Below, one piece after another: positions 1 through 8,430 of a DNA stretch of 64,000 nt (its first letter is position 1; every line of letters starts with the position of its first letter). The position numbers and the translations under genes are program-made. The stretch comes from Devosia yakushimensis (GTDB lineage: Bacteria > Pseudomonadota > Alphaproteobacteria > Rhizobiales > Devosiaceae), in assembly GCF_030159855.1 (NCBI RefSeq), contig NZ_BSNG01000001.1, positions 868,001 to 932,000 of the forward strand, given 5' to 3'. The notes under the pieces were generated by a model. The model was not told the origin of the DNA. It saw only the letters and a program-made list of their open reading frames with translations, and did not search any database.

Positions 1-2981
1 TGAGTGCCGGCATGGCCCCCAAATTCGATGGCGCCATGACCTATCGGCAGAGCCCGCCTTCCGCCCAGCGCGCCGACGATATTCGTGGCGATCTTGTACT
101 CGAAAGCCGAATCACGGGCTCGACAGATCGTATCGTGCTCACGGGCTATACGCTGCGGCCCGATGAAAACCGGGCGGGAACACGGCTGACCGGTGCCGCG
201 AGCATTCAGCTCGGCGCGCGGCCCAGCTTTGATGCTGTGATTTCCGGCGGCGTCTTCGCGCTGCCCCCGCGTGACGCCAAGGAAGATGCGGCAACGCAAC
301 CCTATGAGATCGTGCGTCTGCTGTCCGAGCTTCCGGCCCCGGTCATTCCGCCACTTCCTGGGCGCGTGGGGGTCGATCTGGCCGAAATCGGGCTGCGCGG
401 CTTTGCGCTGCGCAATGTTCGGGCCGATGCCCGCACCGATGGTTCGGTCTGGCAGATCGAACAATTCATCGCCGGCCTGCCCGGCGAGACAGAATTGCGA
501 GCCAGCGGCACGCTCAGCGACGAGGGTGGGGCTCCAGCATTCCGCGGGCAGGCTTCGCTCAATAGCGCCCGGCTGGACGGTCTGGCCGTGCTCTGGCGCA
601 GGCCGCTGGAGAGCAATCCCCTGTTCAATCAGCCTGGCAGGCTCGAGGGGCGTATCATGCTGGGCGAGGACGCTTTCGGCCTGAGCAGTGGGCGACTGAC
701 CGTGGATGGCCATACCCATGGGGTGGAGCTTCGCATCGGCTTTGGCGCGGAAAAGCGGCTGGACGTCGTGGGGCATTTCGATGATTTGGGGAGCAGCGGC
801 AGCACGATCGTCGGCGCCTTGCTGCCCGATATGTCGGCGGGCCCGGCATTCGGCGTCAGTTTTCCCACCGGCAGCTTCGCGCTGAGCGGCCAGAATGCCC
901 AATTGTTCGGCCTGACCGGTACGGGCCTTGCTGCCGAGGGTATGTGGACCGAGGGTGGTGTCGAATTCACCAGGCTTTCGGCCGAGGATTGGGGCGGCGT
1001 TGGCCTCGATGCCGCCGGTCAGCTAACCGGCGCGCCGGCGGCCCCGCAACTCTCGGGCAGGGGCAAAATCAGGATTGGCGCCGGCGACGCTCCGGCCCTG
1101 GTGGCGGCCTATGATGCGCTGCAGATGCCCGTGGGCTGGCGGGATTTCCTGGCGCTTTCCGCCCCGGGAGACATTGCCTTTGACCTCGGCGCGGGGGAGG
1201 GCGGCAATGGCCAGACCTTGACGCTGGACGGTGTGCTTGGTGTCGCCAACCTTGATGCGCGCTTGCAATTGGGCGGCGGCGCCTTGGCTTTGGCGACATC
1301 GCCGTTGCGCCTCAATGCCAGTCTGGAATCGACTGATATTGCGGGCCTGACCCGCCAGGTCGGGCTGGGAGATGCCGAGCTTTTCGGCGGGCCGGGTTCC
1401 ATGTTGGTGGCTTTGGCTCTGGAGGGGACACCCGCCAATAGCCTTACCGGCAGTATCACTGCGAGCCACGGTGAGGAGAGCGTCGGCTTTAACGGCAATC
1501 TGGTGCTCGGCGCCAATATGGAGCTGCAGGGCACTGGACGGCTTGATGTCACGCTTGCCGATGCGGGCGGGTTGGCACAAATCGCCGGGGGGCGCGATCT
1601 GAGCCTGCCCATGGCCAAGGGCAGCGCCGATTTCCATTTCGAGGGGGAGCGACTGGCGCGGCTGACCAATGTTGAGGGCACGTCCGGCGAGACCGGGTTC
1701 ACAGGTGAGCTTTCTCTCTCGCGTACCAATAATGCTGCGGCTGTTGCCGGCAATTTTGCTATCGACGAGATTTCCATCGAGGGGCTTTCGACCGCCGTTT
1801 TCGGCGCCGCTGCGCTTGTTCCTGGGGATAGCGTCTGGCCCGAAGGGCCTATTGCCTCGGGGGATTCACCGCGCCAGACGCGGGGTTCGGTCAACATAAC
1901 GGCGCCGCTGGTTTCCGCAGGTGGCGTGCCACGGATGACGGATGCCAGTTTCGAGCTGAGCTGGGACGAGAGCCGGCTGCGCCTGGCCCGCTTCGAGGCC
2001 GGCCTGGGGGGCGGCCGGGCCACGCTGGACCTGTCGGTTTGCTGCGCCGGAGCGCTGGTCGACAAAACCGTCAGCGGGCGGATGACACTGGCCGGCGTTC
2101 CTCTCAATTCGGTGGCATCGCCCGCTATCGCCGCCGCCATGGGCGCGACGATCGAGGGTGGTGTTCGGTTCGAGGGGACTGGCGCGAGCTTGGCCGCCGT
2201 ATTCGGCGCGATGACTGGGGAAGGCAATTTCACGCTGACCAACCTGGCCGTCGATCAACTCGATCCGCGGGTCTTCCCCACCGTGTCCGGGCTCGATGAC
2301 GTGCTCGATATGGATCCAGAGGCGCTGGCCTCCGTCATCGGGGTCGCGCTGCAGCAGGGGCCGTTTACCGCCAATCAGGCAACGGGCGCTTTCACCATAG
2401 CGGGCGGCGTGCTGCGCCTCGCCAATTTCATCGTCGAAGGGCAGGGCGGGCGTCTGGCCGGCAATGTCAACCTGAACCTGGCGACGCTTGGTCTCGATGG
2501 CGGATTTTCGCTGACCCCGCTGGGCCTGGACGATGCTAATGGCCTTATTTCGGCCGATACGGCGCAAATCGGCACGCGGCTATCGGGCGATCTGCTGGCT
2601 CCGGCTCCCGCGCTCGATCTGGCGACGCTGATCGCAGCGATTCAGGTGCGCGCCAACGAGCTTGAGGTGCAGCGCCTTGAAATCCTGCGGGCCGAGGATG
2701 CCGAGCGGCAACGCGCCGCCGCCGAAGAACGCAACCGGCTGATCGAAGAACAACGCCGCCGGGCGGCCGAGGAGGCAGCGCGCCGCGCGGAAGAGGAAGC
2801 GGCGCGGCTTGCCGCGGAGGAAGAGGCCAGGAGGCTGGAAGAGGAACGCCTGCAGCAAACCCTGCCGCAGCCAGCGCCTTTGCCGCTGACCCCATCCGCA
2901 CCCCAGGTACAGGGGCCGATCGATCTGGGCCTGCCACCGCCGCCCGCGGTTAATCGGCCGTTTGTTCTGCCGCTGAACTAG
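1..2981 (+). CDS. AsmA-like envelope protein, 5' end outside window
   Basis: The frame is open from the first bases; the first in-window ATG is at 12, but codons upstream of it are also sense, so the N-terminus probably lies outside. About 990 residues are visible: long stretches of repetitive beta-type sequence with many Gly/Ala/Leu residues, as in the AsmA/TamB superfamily of periplasmic proteins linked to lipid transport and outer-membrane maintenance. Near residues 880-950 there is a highly charged Glu/Arg/Ala coiled coil, followed by a Pro/Leu-rich tail. No domain search was possible, so the AsmA label rests on composition and the Gly-rich repeat style. The last 32 bases overlap the convergent ribbon-helix-helix gene. 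Confidence 0.72.
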   Translation, partial: SAGMAPKFDGAMTYRQSPPSAQRADDIRGDLVLESRITGSTDRIVLTGYTLRPDENRAGTRLTGAASIQLGARPSFDAVISGGVFALPPRDAKEDAATQPYEIVRLLSELPAPVIPPLPGRVGVDLAEIGLRGFALRNVRADARTDGSVWQIEQFIAGLPGETELRASGTLSDEGGAPAFRGQASLNSARLDGLAVLWRRPLESNPLFNQPGRLEGRIMLGEDAFGLSSGRLTVDGHTHGVELRIGFGAEKRLDVVGHFDDLGSSGSTIVGALLPDMSAGPAFGVSFPTGSFALSGQNAQLFGLTGTGLAAEGMWTEGGVEFTRLSAEDWGGVGLDAAGQLTGAPAAPQLSGRGKIRIGAGDAPALVAAYDALQMPVGWRDFLALSAPGDIAFDLGAGEGGNGQTLTLDGVLGVANLDARLQLGGGALALATSPLRLNASLESTDIAGLTRQVGLGDAELFGGPGSMLVALALEGTPANSLTGSITASHGEESVGFNGNLVLGANMELQGTGRLDVTLADAGGLAQIAGGRDLSLPMAKGSADFHFEGERLARLTNVEGTSGETGFTGELSLSRTNNAAAVAGNFAIDEISIEGLSTAVFGAAALVPGDSVWPEGPIASGDSPRQTRGSVNITAPLVSAGGVPRMTDASFELSWDESRLRLARFEAGLGGGRATLDLSVCCAGALVDKTVSGRMTLAGVPLNSVASPAIAAAMGATIEGGVRFEGTGASLAAVFGAMTGEGNFTLTNLAVDQLDPRVFPTVSGLDDVLDMDPEALASVIGVALQQGPFTANQATGAFTIAGGVLRLANFIVEGQGGRLAGNVNLNLATLGLDGGFSLTPLGLDDANGLISADTAQIGTRLSGDLLAPAPALDLATLIAAIQVRANELEVQRLEILRAEDAERQRAAAEERNRLIEEQRRRAAEEAARRAEEEAARLAAEEEARRLEEERLQQTLPQPAPLPLTPSAPQVQGPIDLGLPPPPAVNRPFVLPLN

Positions 2982-3189
2982 CCGCCAGCCGCTGCTGGTA
3001 CCAGGCGAGCACGGATAGCCGTGCCGCCGAAGACAGGTTGGCGGTCTCGCGCGTTTCGTCGATGGATTTGATGAGGGCGGCCATGGTCTGGCCGCGGTCG
3101 GCGGCCATTTCCGTCAAGGCGGCCCAGAACTGGGGTTCGAGCGCAATGCTCGTTCTATGGCCGGCAATGGAGAGCGAGCGCTTTTCCAT
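2950..3189 (-). CDS. Ribbon-helix-helix domain protein
   Basis: 79 residues. The N-terminal part has the arrangement of an alphaproteobacterial ribbon-helix-helix domain: a short strand (SLSIAGHRTSIALEP), then a helix beginning FWAALTEMA, a turn at DRG and a second helix from QTMAALIKSID. Such proteins bind DNA as dimers, but no target is known here. It starts 14 bases after the sspB stop codon on the same strand, so it is probably the distal gene of the sspB transcript. Its tail overlaps the convergent AsmA-like gene. Confidence 0.8.
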   Translation of the reverse strand: MEKRSLSIAGHRTSIALEPQFWAALTEMAADRGQTMAALIKSIDETRETANLSSAARLSVLAWYQQRLAASSAAEQTAD

Positions 3190-3203
3190 GCCCGGAATGC
3201 GCG

Positions 3204-3698
3204 TCAGGGCTTCTTGCGGAACGCGTCGAGGCTAACGACCTTTTCGCCGCTCTTTTCCCCGTCGTCGGAGGCCGCGGGCGCGGCGGCGTCTTCGAGAGCG
3301 TCATCGGCGCTGTCTTCCAGGCCGCCATCGTCGCGCGCGGCAGTGGCTGGATCGAACTGCAGGCCGAACTGTACCGAGGGGTCAAAGAAGCCTTTGACCG
3401 CCGAGAAGGGAATGACCAGCGTTTCGGGAATGCCGTCAAACGACAGGCCGACTTCAAAGGCCGTTTCATTGACCTTGAGGTCCCAGTACTGGTTCTGGAT
3501 GACGATCGTCATTTCCTTGTCGTACTGACCAAGCAGTTTCTCGCTGAGACGGACGCCCGGGGCGCGAGTCACGAAGGAAATGAAGAAGTGGTGATCGCCG
3601 GGAAGCCCGGTCTTGGCAACCTCGGCCAGAACCTTGCGCACGACGCCGCGCAGGGCTTCCTGAGCGAGAATGTCGTATCGCATATGATCTTCGGCCAT
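3204..3698 (-). CDS. sspB: SspB-type ClpXP adaptor
   Basis: 164 residues, matching the alphaproteobacterial SspB family. In Caulobacter this protein delivers ssrA-tagged peptides to the ClpXP protease. The folded domain covers roughly residues 1-110 (motifs HFFISFVTRAPGV and LVIPFSAVKGFFDP), followed by an acidic Ala/Asp linker at about 115-150 and a basic C-terminal tail (VVSLDAFRKK), the position where SspB proteins carry the ClpX-binding peptide. A GGAAGG Shine-Dalgarno lies just upstream of the ATG. The tmRNA gene, which encodes the tag this adaptor reads, lies about 110 bases upstream on the same strand. Confidence 0.93.
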   Translation of the reverse strand: MAEDHMRYDILAQEALRGVVRKVLAEVAKTGLPGDHHFFISFVTRAPGVRLSEKLLGQYDKEMTIVIQNQYWDLKVNETAFEVGLSFDGIPETLVIPFSAVKGFFDPSVQFGLQFDPATAARDDGGLEDSADDALEDAAAPAASDDGEKSGEKVVSLDAFRKKP

Positions 3699-3808
3699 GA
3701 TTACCCTTCCGGCGACAAGAGATAGAATCCCGAACGGCCCATATCAGCCTCACGTTCCGTGAGAATTCAAGGATAAAGGCGTCACCTTTGGGCGATTGGG
3801 GCAGGTAA

Positions 3809-4128
3809 GGTGCAGGCTTCTGTTGCCAGGTGCCTGCGGACCCCGCCTGTCGCCCGGCTAAGGGCGGAGGACTTAAATTCCCAGTGCTAGCACCGCATTA
3901 CGCAGCGAGAGCGACCGGAGCCTTATGGTTGTCATTAGCAACTATAAGTTTTGGACCGATAACGGTGGTACCTCACCGAGCGAAAACACACCCTTTACGC
4001 CCTCGTCGATCCTGTTTCGCCCCCATGGGCCTTCCCGTTGCCGGGGAGGATGGTGGAGGCGCCGGGTACTGCCCCCGGGTCCGAAAGGTTTATTACGATG
4101 GCAGTTTATCGCCATAGCCCTTGCGGGC
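3809..4128 (-). ncRNA. ssrA: Transfer-messenger RNA, two-piece permuted form
   Basis: Read on the minus strand, the 5' part is the acceptor piece, ending in GCGCCTCCACCA at 4051. After an intervening loop (4025-4050) comes the 5' end of the coding piece, GGGGGCGAAACAGGATCGAC, starting about 4024 and complementary to the acceptor end. The tag frame runs from 3939 to 3898: GCT AAT GAC AAC CAT AAG GCT CCG GTC GCT CTC GCT GCG TAA, giving ANDNHKAPVALAA. This begins with the usual AND and ends in LAA, the ClpX signal. The permuted order (acceptor first) is the known alphaproteobacterial arrangement. The outer ends are approximate: the 5' end is inferred from the promoter and the 3' end from a stem-loop around 3811-3838. 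Confidence 0.93.
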
Positions 4129-4134
4129 AGGTTC

Positions 4135-4163
4135 TATATAGGCGCAGGTGACCGGTGATGCAA
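4135..4163 (-). promoter_or_regulatory. Promoter of the tmRNA gene
   Basis: On the minus strand TTGCAT (4163-4158) is followed by a 17-base spacer and TATATA (4140-4135), a good sigma-70-type match. Transcription would begin near 4128, just ahead of the acceptor piece. Confidence 0.65.
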
Positions 4164-4231
4164 TCGCTACCGCCAGCACGCTAAATTGGTTAGCAGACTG
4201 TTAGCATCGGCGCGATGAAACGGCTCATCGC

Positions 4232-4471
4232 TCACCCGTTCCATTTCATGCCCATATAGACGCCGCCGGCTTCCAGCTCGTCGAGCATCTGGGCGAGGTG
4301 ACGCTGCTTGGTGGCTTCGGTTTTGACCTTGTTGATCCAGAGCAGATAGTCGTTGCGCTGATAGGGCGGGCGGGCATCGTAGCGGTCCCGCAGGCCGCGT
4401 TCGTCGAGCGCCGTGCTGACGAAATCGGGCATGGTTTCGCGCGGGCGGAGAGGGCGGAGCTTGGGGCTCAT
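4232..4471 (-). CDS. YdeI/OmpD-associated family protein (short)
   Basis: 79 residues resembling the OmdA (bacteriocin-protection, YdeI or OmpD-associated) domain: the stretch RPPYQRNDYLLWINKVKTEA followed by TKQRHLAQMLDEL matches the family pattern of a Tyr-rich helix and an E[AT]xxxRxxxxxxxL helix. The molecular function is unknown. It overlaps the upstream Rid-family gene by four bases (ATGA at 4468-4471), so the two are probably translationally coupled. Confidence 0.72.
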   Translation of the reverse strand: MSPKLRPLRPRETMPDFVSTALDERGLRDRYDARPPYQRNDYLLWINKVKTEATKQRHLAQMLDELEAGGVYMGMKWNG

Positions 4472-4866
4472 GGCAGCACCGCTTGCGCCTCAATCTCGAT
4501 CAGGAAATCGGGATTGGCCAGGGCCGGGACGCGGAAGCCGGTTACGGTGGGCGGGTTGGTCCGCTGGCCCCAGACGGCCATCCAGGCGCCGAAGGCGGCG
4601 TTGAGGTCGATATCCTGCTGCATGATGATGGTGACTTTCACCAGGTCTTGCAGCCCCGCACCGGCTGCATCGAGCACTTTTTGCAGATTGGCCAGGGCCT
4701 GCTCGGTCTGTTTGACGACATCGCCCTTGCCGACGATCTCGCCCTGGGCGTTGACGCCATTCTGCCCGCCGATCAGCAGGATGCGGGCGCCGGCCGGCAG
4801 GATGATGCCCTGGGAAAAGACGGGGCTTTTGTACATTCCATCGGGATTGAGATGCTGAACGGACAT
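4468..4866 (-). CDS. Rid (YjgF/YER057c/UK114) family protein
   Basis: 132 residues with the family layout: YKSPVFSQGIILPAG near the N-terminus, LANLQKVLDAAGAGLQDLVK in the middle, and IEIEAQAV at the C-terminus. True RidA deaminases hydrolyse 2-aminoacrylate and need an Arg near position 105, in a P-x-R-S/T context. Here the equivalent segment reads NPPTVTGFRV, with no Arg at that spot, so this looks like another Rid subgroup rather than RidA. An AGGAGA site precedes the ATG. It is coupled to the downstream YdeI-like gene. Confidence 0.85.
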   Translation of the reverse strand: MSVQHLNPDGMYKSPVFSQGIILPAGARILLIGGQNGVNAQGEIVGKGDVVKQTEQALANLQKVLDAAGAGLQDLVKVTIIMQQDIDLNAAFGAWMAVWGQRTNPPTVTGFRVPALANPDFLIEIEAQAVLP

Positions 4867-5046
4867 GGCGGTCTCCTTTTGCGTTGCAGCTCATGGATAG
4901 AACGAGGCTCCTGACACCCGAAGTCAGGACCAGATGAGGTATTCTATTGCCGCATTCGATAGTTTGGTGACTGTGTTTGCAACTGAATGCCATCGAGCCC
5001 GGTTCCATCGCAGCCGCGGGCTAGCGGCAAACCAAGAGAGTTGACG

Positions 5047-5622
5047 ATGACGGATACTTCAACCGAAAAACTGATCCATGCCGCCGAACGGTTTCTGGGC
5101 AAGGGCGAGCAGGCATTGACCGAGCGCGAACGGGGCGTGCTGGAACAGGCGCTTGGCAAACGGGCGCTGTCGCGCGACGCCAGCGTGCTGTTCGATGACA
5201 AAGCGACGTTCGGGCAGCGCCTGGCCGACGGCGTTGCTGCCTTTGGCGGCTCCTGGACGTTTCTCATCATCTTCGGTGTGGTTCTGGCGGCGTGGGTACT
5301 TGGCAACCTGCTGCTGCGCGGGGAGGCGCCCGATCCCTATCCGTTCATCTTTCTCAATCTGCTGCTGTCCATGCTGGCGGCCATACAGGCGCCGGTGATC
5401 ATGATGAGCCAGAACCGGCAGGCGGCCAAGGACCGGCTGGTGACCAGCCACGACTATGAATGCAACCTCAAAGCCGAAATCGAAATCATGGCGTTGCACG
5501 ACAAGGTCGACCAGATGCGCAACGACGATCTGCGTGCTTTGCTGGCCAAGCAGCAGGAACAGATTGATCTGCTGACCCGGCTGGTGGAGAACCGTCTTGG
5601 GGTGGAAGGCTCGCCCAAATGA
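5047..5622 (+). CDS. DUF1003 membrane protein
   Basis: 191 residues from the ATG at 5047, which has GAGAG upstream; an earlier in-frame ATG at 4987 gives a basic, unconvincing extension. Two hydrophobic helices (about residues 80-100 and 112-135, the second around FLNLLLSMLAAIQAPVIMMS) are joined by a short loop and followed by NRQAAKDRL, the hallmark of DUF1003. A helical C-terminal tail follows. The function of the family is unknown; members are inner-membrane proteins. It stands alone between the divergent Rid gene and thyA. Confidence 0.85.
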   Translation: MTDTSTEKLIHAAERFLGKGEQALTERERGVLEQALGKRALSRDASVLFDDKATFGQRLADGVAAFGGSWTFLIIFGVVLAAWVLGNLLLRGEAPDPYPFIFLNLLLSMLAAIQAPVIMMSQNRQAAKDRLVTSHDYECNLKAEIEIMALHDKVDQMRNDDLRALLAKQQEQIDLLTRLVENRLGVEGSPK

Positions 5623-5712
5623 GCACCAACACCTGGTTCTAAACCCGGTGGGGATGTGGACACAGCATCACGATGAGCCCCGCTCACCAAGAGAATCGTC
5701 TAGAGTATTGGC

Positions 5713-6507
5713 ATGCAGCCCTATCTGAAGCTTCTCTCCGATATTCTCGAACACGGCACGGACAAGTCCGACCGGACCGGCACCGGTACGCGGAGCTTGT
5801 TCGGCTATCAGATGCGGTTTGACCTGGCGCAGGGCTTTCCCCTGCTGACCACCAAGAAGCTGCATCGCAAGTCGATCATCTATGAGCTGTTGTGGTTCAT
5901 TCGCGGCGAGACCAATGTGCGCTGGCTGCAGGAGCGCGGCGTCAAGATCTGGGACGAATGGGCCGACGAGAATGGCGATCTCGGCCCGGTCTATGGTTCG
6001 CAGTGGCGGAGCTGGCCGGCGCCGGATGGGCGGAAAATCGACCAGATCGCCAATGTGATCCACTCGATCAAGACCAAGCCGGATTCGCGGCGGCATATCG
6101 TTTCGGCCTGGAACCCGGCCGAGGTGGATGAGATGGCGCTGCCGCCATGCCACTGCCTGTTCCAGTTCTACGTGGCCAATGGCAAGCTGAGTTGCCAGCT
6201 CTATCAGCGCTCGGCCGATACTTTCCTCGGCGTGCCCTTCAACATCGCTTCATATGCCTTGTTTACGCATATGATGGCGCAGGTGACAGGGCTGGAAGTG
6301 GGCGATTTCGTCCATAGCTTCGGCGATGTGCATCTCTATTCGAACCATTTCGAACAGGCCAGGGAGCAGTTGTCACGGGAACCAAGGCCCTTGCCGGTGC
6401 TCAAGGTCAATCCGGAGGTGAAACGGCTGGAGGACTTCGTGTTCGAGGACTTCGAGTTCATCGGCTACGATCCCCATCCGCATATCAAGGCGCCGGTGGC
6501 GGTGTGA
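5713..6507 (+). CDS. thyA: Thymidylate synthase
   Basis: 264 residues, exactly the length of bacterial ThyA. It methylates dUMP to dTMP using methylene-tetrahydrofolate. The active-site cysteine is Cys146 in LPPCHC; the phosphate-binding arginines lie in DRTGTGT (about residues 20-26) and in RRHIV (126-130); the dUMP contact region FNIASYAL is present. It overlaps the next gene (GTGA) and sits upstream of folA, whose product regenerates the tetrahydrofolate that ThyA oxidises. Confidence 0.98.
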   Translation: MQPYLKLLSDILEHGTDKSDRTGTGTRSLFGYQMRFDLAQGFPLLTTKKLHRKSIIYELLWFIRGETNVRWLQERGVKIWDEWADENGDLGPVYGSQWRSWPAPDGRKIDQIANVIHSIKTKPDSRRHIVSAWNPAEVDEMALPPCHCLFQFYVANGKLSCQLYQRSADTFLGVPFNIASYALFTHMMAQVTGLEVGDFVHSFGDVHLYSNHFEQAREQLSREPRPLPVLKVNPEVKRLEDFVFEDFEFIGYDPHPHIKAPVAV

Positions 6508-6818
6508 GCCGGTCGCTGTCGGAGCTTGGCGATCTGGTCGCGCGGGTTTCCGATATCTATGCGGAACGCAACAGCATTGCCCGGGACGACGACTGGTACC
6601 TGCTCAAGTTGCAGGAGGAGCTGGGCGAACTCACCGCCGAGCATCTCAAGAGCACCGGACGCGGCCGTCTCAAGGGCGCGACACAAAAAATCGTGCAGCA
6701 GGCCAAGGAAGATGAAGCGGCGGACGTCTTAGCCATGCTGCTGCTGTTTGCGCGCCAGAACGGTATCGATCTCGATGCGGCGCTGGAACGCAAATGGTTC
6801 AGCCATCTGCCCGGGTGA
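6504..6818 (+). CDS. MazG-like nucleotide pyrophosphohydrolase family protein
   Basis: 104 residues starting at a GTG that overlaps the thyA stop (GTGA). It has the all-alpha NTP pyrophosphatase metal site: E38-E39-L-G-E42 on one helix and E69-x-E71-x-x-D74 on the next (KEDEAADVL). MazG-type enzymes hydrolyse nucleoside triphosphates, often non-canonical ones or dUTP. Coupling to thyA suggests a role in pyrimidine pool hygiene, but the substrate cannot be read from the sequence. A phosphoribosyl-ATP pyrophosphohydrolase relative is possible. Confidence 0.82.
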   Translation: MSRSLSELGDLVARVSDIYAERNSIARDDDWYLLKLQEELGELTAEHLKSTGRGRLKGATQKIVQQAKEDEAADVLAMLLLFARQNGIDLDAALERKWFSHLPG

Positions 6819-6931
6819 TGCTGAAGCATCCATTCTGGGGTAGAAAGCAATTCATTGCCTCATCCGCTCCAAGAGAGTCCGGAAAAGGCGCTAACCCGTT
6901 ACGCCAATGTGCGTTTTTGGAGTGTTGGAAC

Positions 6932-7948
6932 ATGAGGGTGTTCTCGGGACTGGTCTGCCTGCTTGCGGCTTCCGTGGCCTTGCCGGCCGTGGCCAACGAT
7001 ACCGCGGTGCAATTGAGCACGGGCGGGCTGGAATTCGTCATCAACGAAGACATCACGATGCTCAGCGAGGAGCTGTTCATCTCGAGCGAAGAAATTCGCG
7101 TCATCTACGAATTCCAGAACAATACCAGCAGCGACCAGAATGTGCTGGTGGCCTTTCCCATGCCCGATATCGTGCCGGACTGGTGGTCGCCCACGGTGTT
7201 TCCGCAGGGGCCGGCCGACAATCTCTTCAATTTCGAGACCACGTTCGACGGCCAGCCGGTGGATGCGGTGCTGCACGAATATGCCTTTACGGCCGGCGTC
7301 GATCGCTCGGACTATCTTCGCGACAAGGGGGTCCCGCTGGTTTCCTTCACCGACGACACGCGCACGGTTACCGACGGCCTGGATGACGCCACCAAGGCCG
7401 AAATGCTGCATCTGGGCCTGCTCGTTCCCGATATCTACGATGTGGGCCAGGGCGAAGAGACCCACCTTTTCCCGATCTGGACCTACCGCGCGACCTATAC
7501 CTGGGAAGCCAATTTCCCCGCCGGCAAGACGGTCAAGGTCGAGCACCGCTATAAGCCCAGCGTGGGCGGCACGACGGGCGTGACCTTCATGAGCGAACCC
7601 TATGACGGGTACGATCCGGCCGCCGAATACCGGACGCGCTATTGCACGGACGATGCTTTCATCAATGCCGTGCGCAAGACGGTCAAGGCCGGGGACGATC
7701 CCTGGGCGGCGCCGTTCTTCGAGAGCTGGATTTCCTACATCCTGACCACGGGCGGCAATTGGGCCGGTGGCTATATTCCCAAGTTCCGCCTGGTGGTGGA
7801 CAAGGGCGACGAAGCCAATCTGGTCTCGTTCTGTGGTGACAATATCAAGAAGATCGGGCCGACGACCTTTGAAATGGTGGCAACCGATTTCTATCCGGAA
7901 AAGGAAGTCGACATCCTGATCCTGGAACATCACGACGAGGAATACTGA
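6932..7948 (+). CDS. Secreted DUF4424 protein
   Basis: 338 residues from the ATG at 6932; the longer frame upstream lacks a plausible signal sequence. Residues 1-22 form a signal peptide (MRVFSGLVCLLAASVALPAVA). The mature part opens with NDTAVQLSTGGLEFV and contains SEELFISSEEIRV, typical of DUF4424 proteins that are common in Rhizobiales and have no known function. It probably acts in the periplasm. It lies three bases upstream of a GNAT gene and in the thyA-folA-hflKC cluster. Confidence 0.85.
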   Translation: MRVFSGLVCLLAASVALPAVANDTAVQLSTGGLEFVINEDITMLSEELFISSEEIRVIYEFQNNTSSDQNVLVAFPMPDIVPDWWSPTVFPQGPADNLFNFETTFDGQPVDAVLHEYAFTAGVDRSDYLRDKGVPLVSFTDDTRTVTDGLDDATKAEMLHLGLLVPDIYDVGQGEETHLFPIWTYRATYTWEANFPAGKTVKVEHRYKPSVGGTTGVTFMSEPYDGYDPAAEYRTRYCTDDAFINAVRKTVKAGDDPWAAPFFESWISYILTTGGNWAGGYIPKFRLVVDKGDEANLVSFCGDNIKKIGPTTFEMVATDFYPEKEVDILILEHHDEEY

Positions 7949-7950
7949 GC

Positions 7951-8430
7951 GTGACCCTGACTATCCGTCCCGCGGTCGCGGCCGATGCCGCGACCATTGC
8001 CGGCTTCGTGCGGGCGCTCGCCATTTATGAGAAGCTCGAACACGAAGTGAAGGCCACCGAGGCCGATGTGGTGCGTGATCTGTTTGGCGCCGATCCCAAG
8101 GTATTCTGCGAGATTGCCGAATGGGAGGGCGCACCGGTGGGCTTTGCGCTCTGGTTCTATACCTATTCCACCTTCCAGGGCCGGCACGGCATCTGGCTGG
8201 AGGATATTTTTGTCGACCCGGCCATGCGCGGCAAGGGGATCGGCAAGGCCTTGCTGGTCAATCTGGCCCAGCGCTGCGTTGCCGAGGAGCTGGGCCGGTT
8301 TGAGTGGTGGGTGCTCAACTGGAACGAGCCGTCCATCGACTTCTACAAGTCGCAGGGCGGGGTCATGCAGGATGAGTGGACCAAGGTGCGCATCGATGGC
8401 GCGGCGCTGGCAAAGCTGGGGGCGGCGTGA
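7951..8430 (+). CDS. GNAT acetyltransferase, SSAT-like
   Basis: 159 residues from a GTG codon three bases after the DUF4424 stop. The acetyl-CoA loop is RGKGIGKA (residues 93-100), preceded by the family strand WLEDIFVDP and followed by WWVLNWNEPSIDFYKSQG. This layout matches the diamine/thialysine (SSAT2-like) branch of GNAT enzymes, so a small amine is a likely acceptor, though this is inference. The TGA overlaps the GTG of folA. Confidence 0.87.
   Translation: MTLTIRPAVAADAATIAGFVRALAIYEKLEHEVKATEADVVRDLFGADPKVFCEIAEWEGAPVGFALWFYTYSTFQGRHGIWLEDIFVDPAMRGKGIGKALLVNLAQRCVAEELGRFEWWVLNWNEPSIDFYKSQGGVMQDEWTKVRIDGAALAKLGAA

Noticed and set aside
3830..4158. Two overlapping plus-strand frames of 77-95 codons
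   Set aside because: They lie antisense to the tmRNA gene, which has the tag frame, CCA end and GGATCGAC motif. They are not genes.
6794..6931. Upstream extension of the DUF4424 gene
   Set aside because: The added 46 residues would hide the signal peptide at 6932 and overlap the MazG-like gene; the family begins with the signal peptide.
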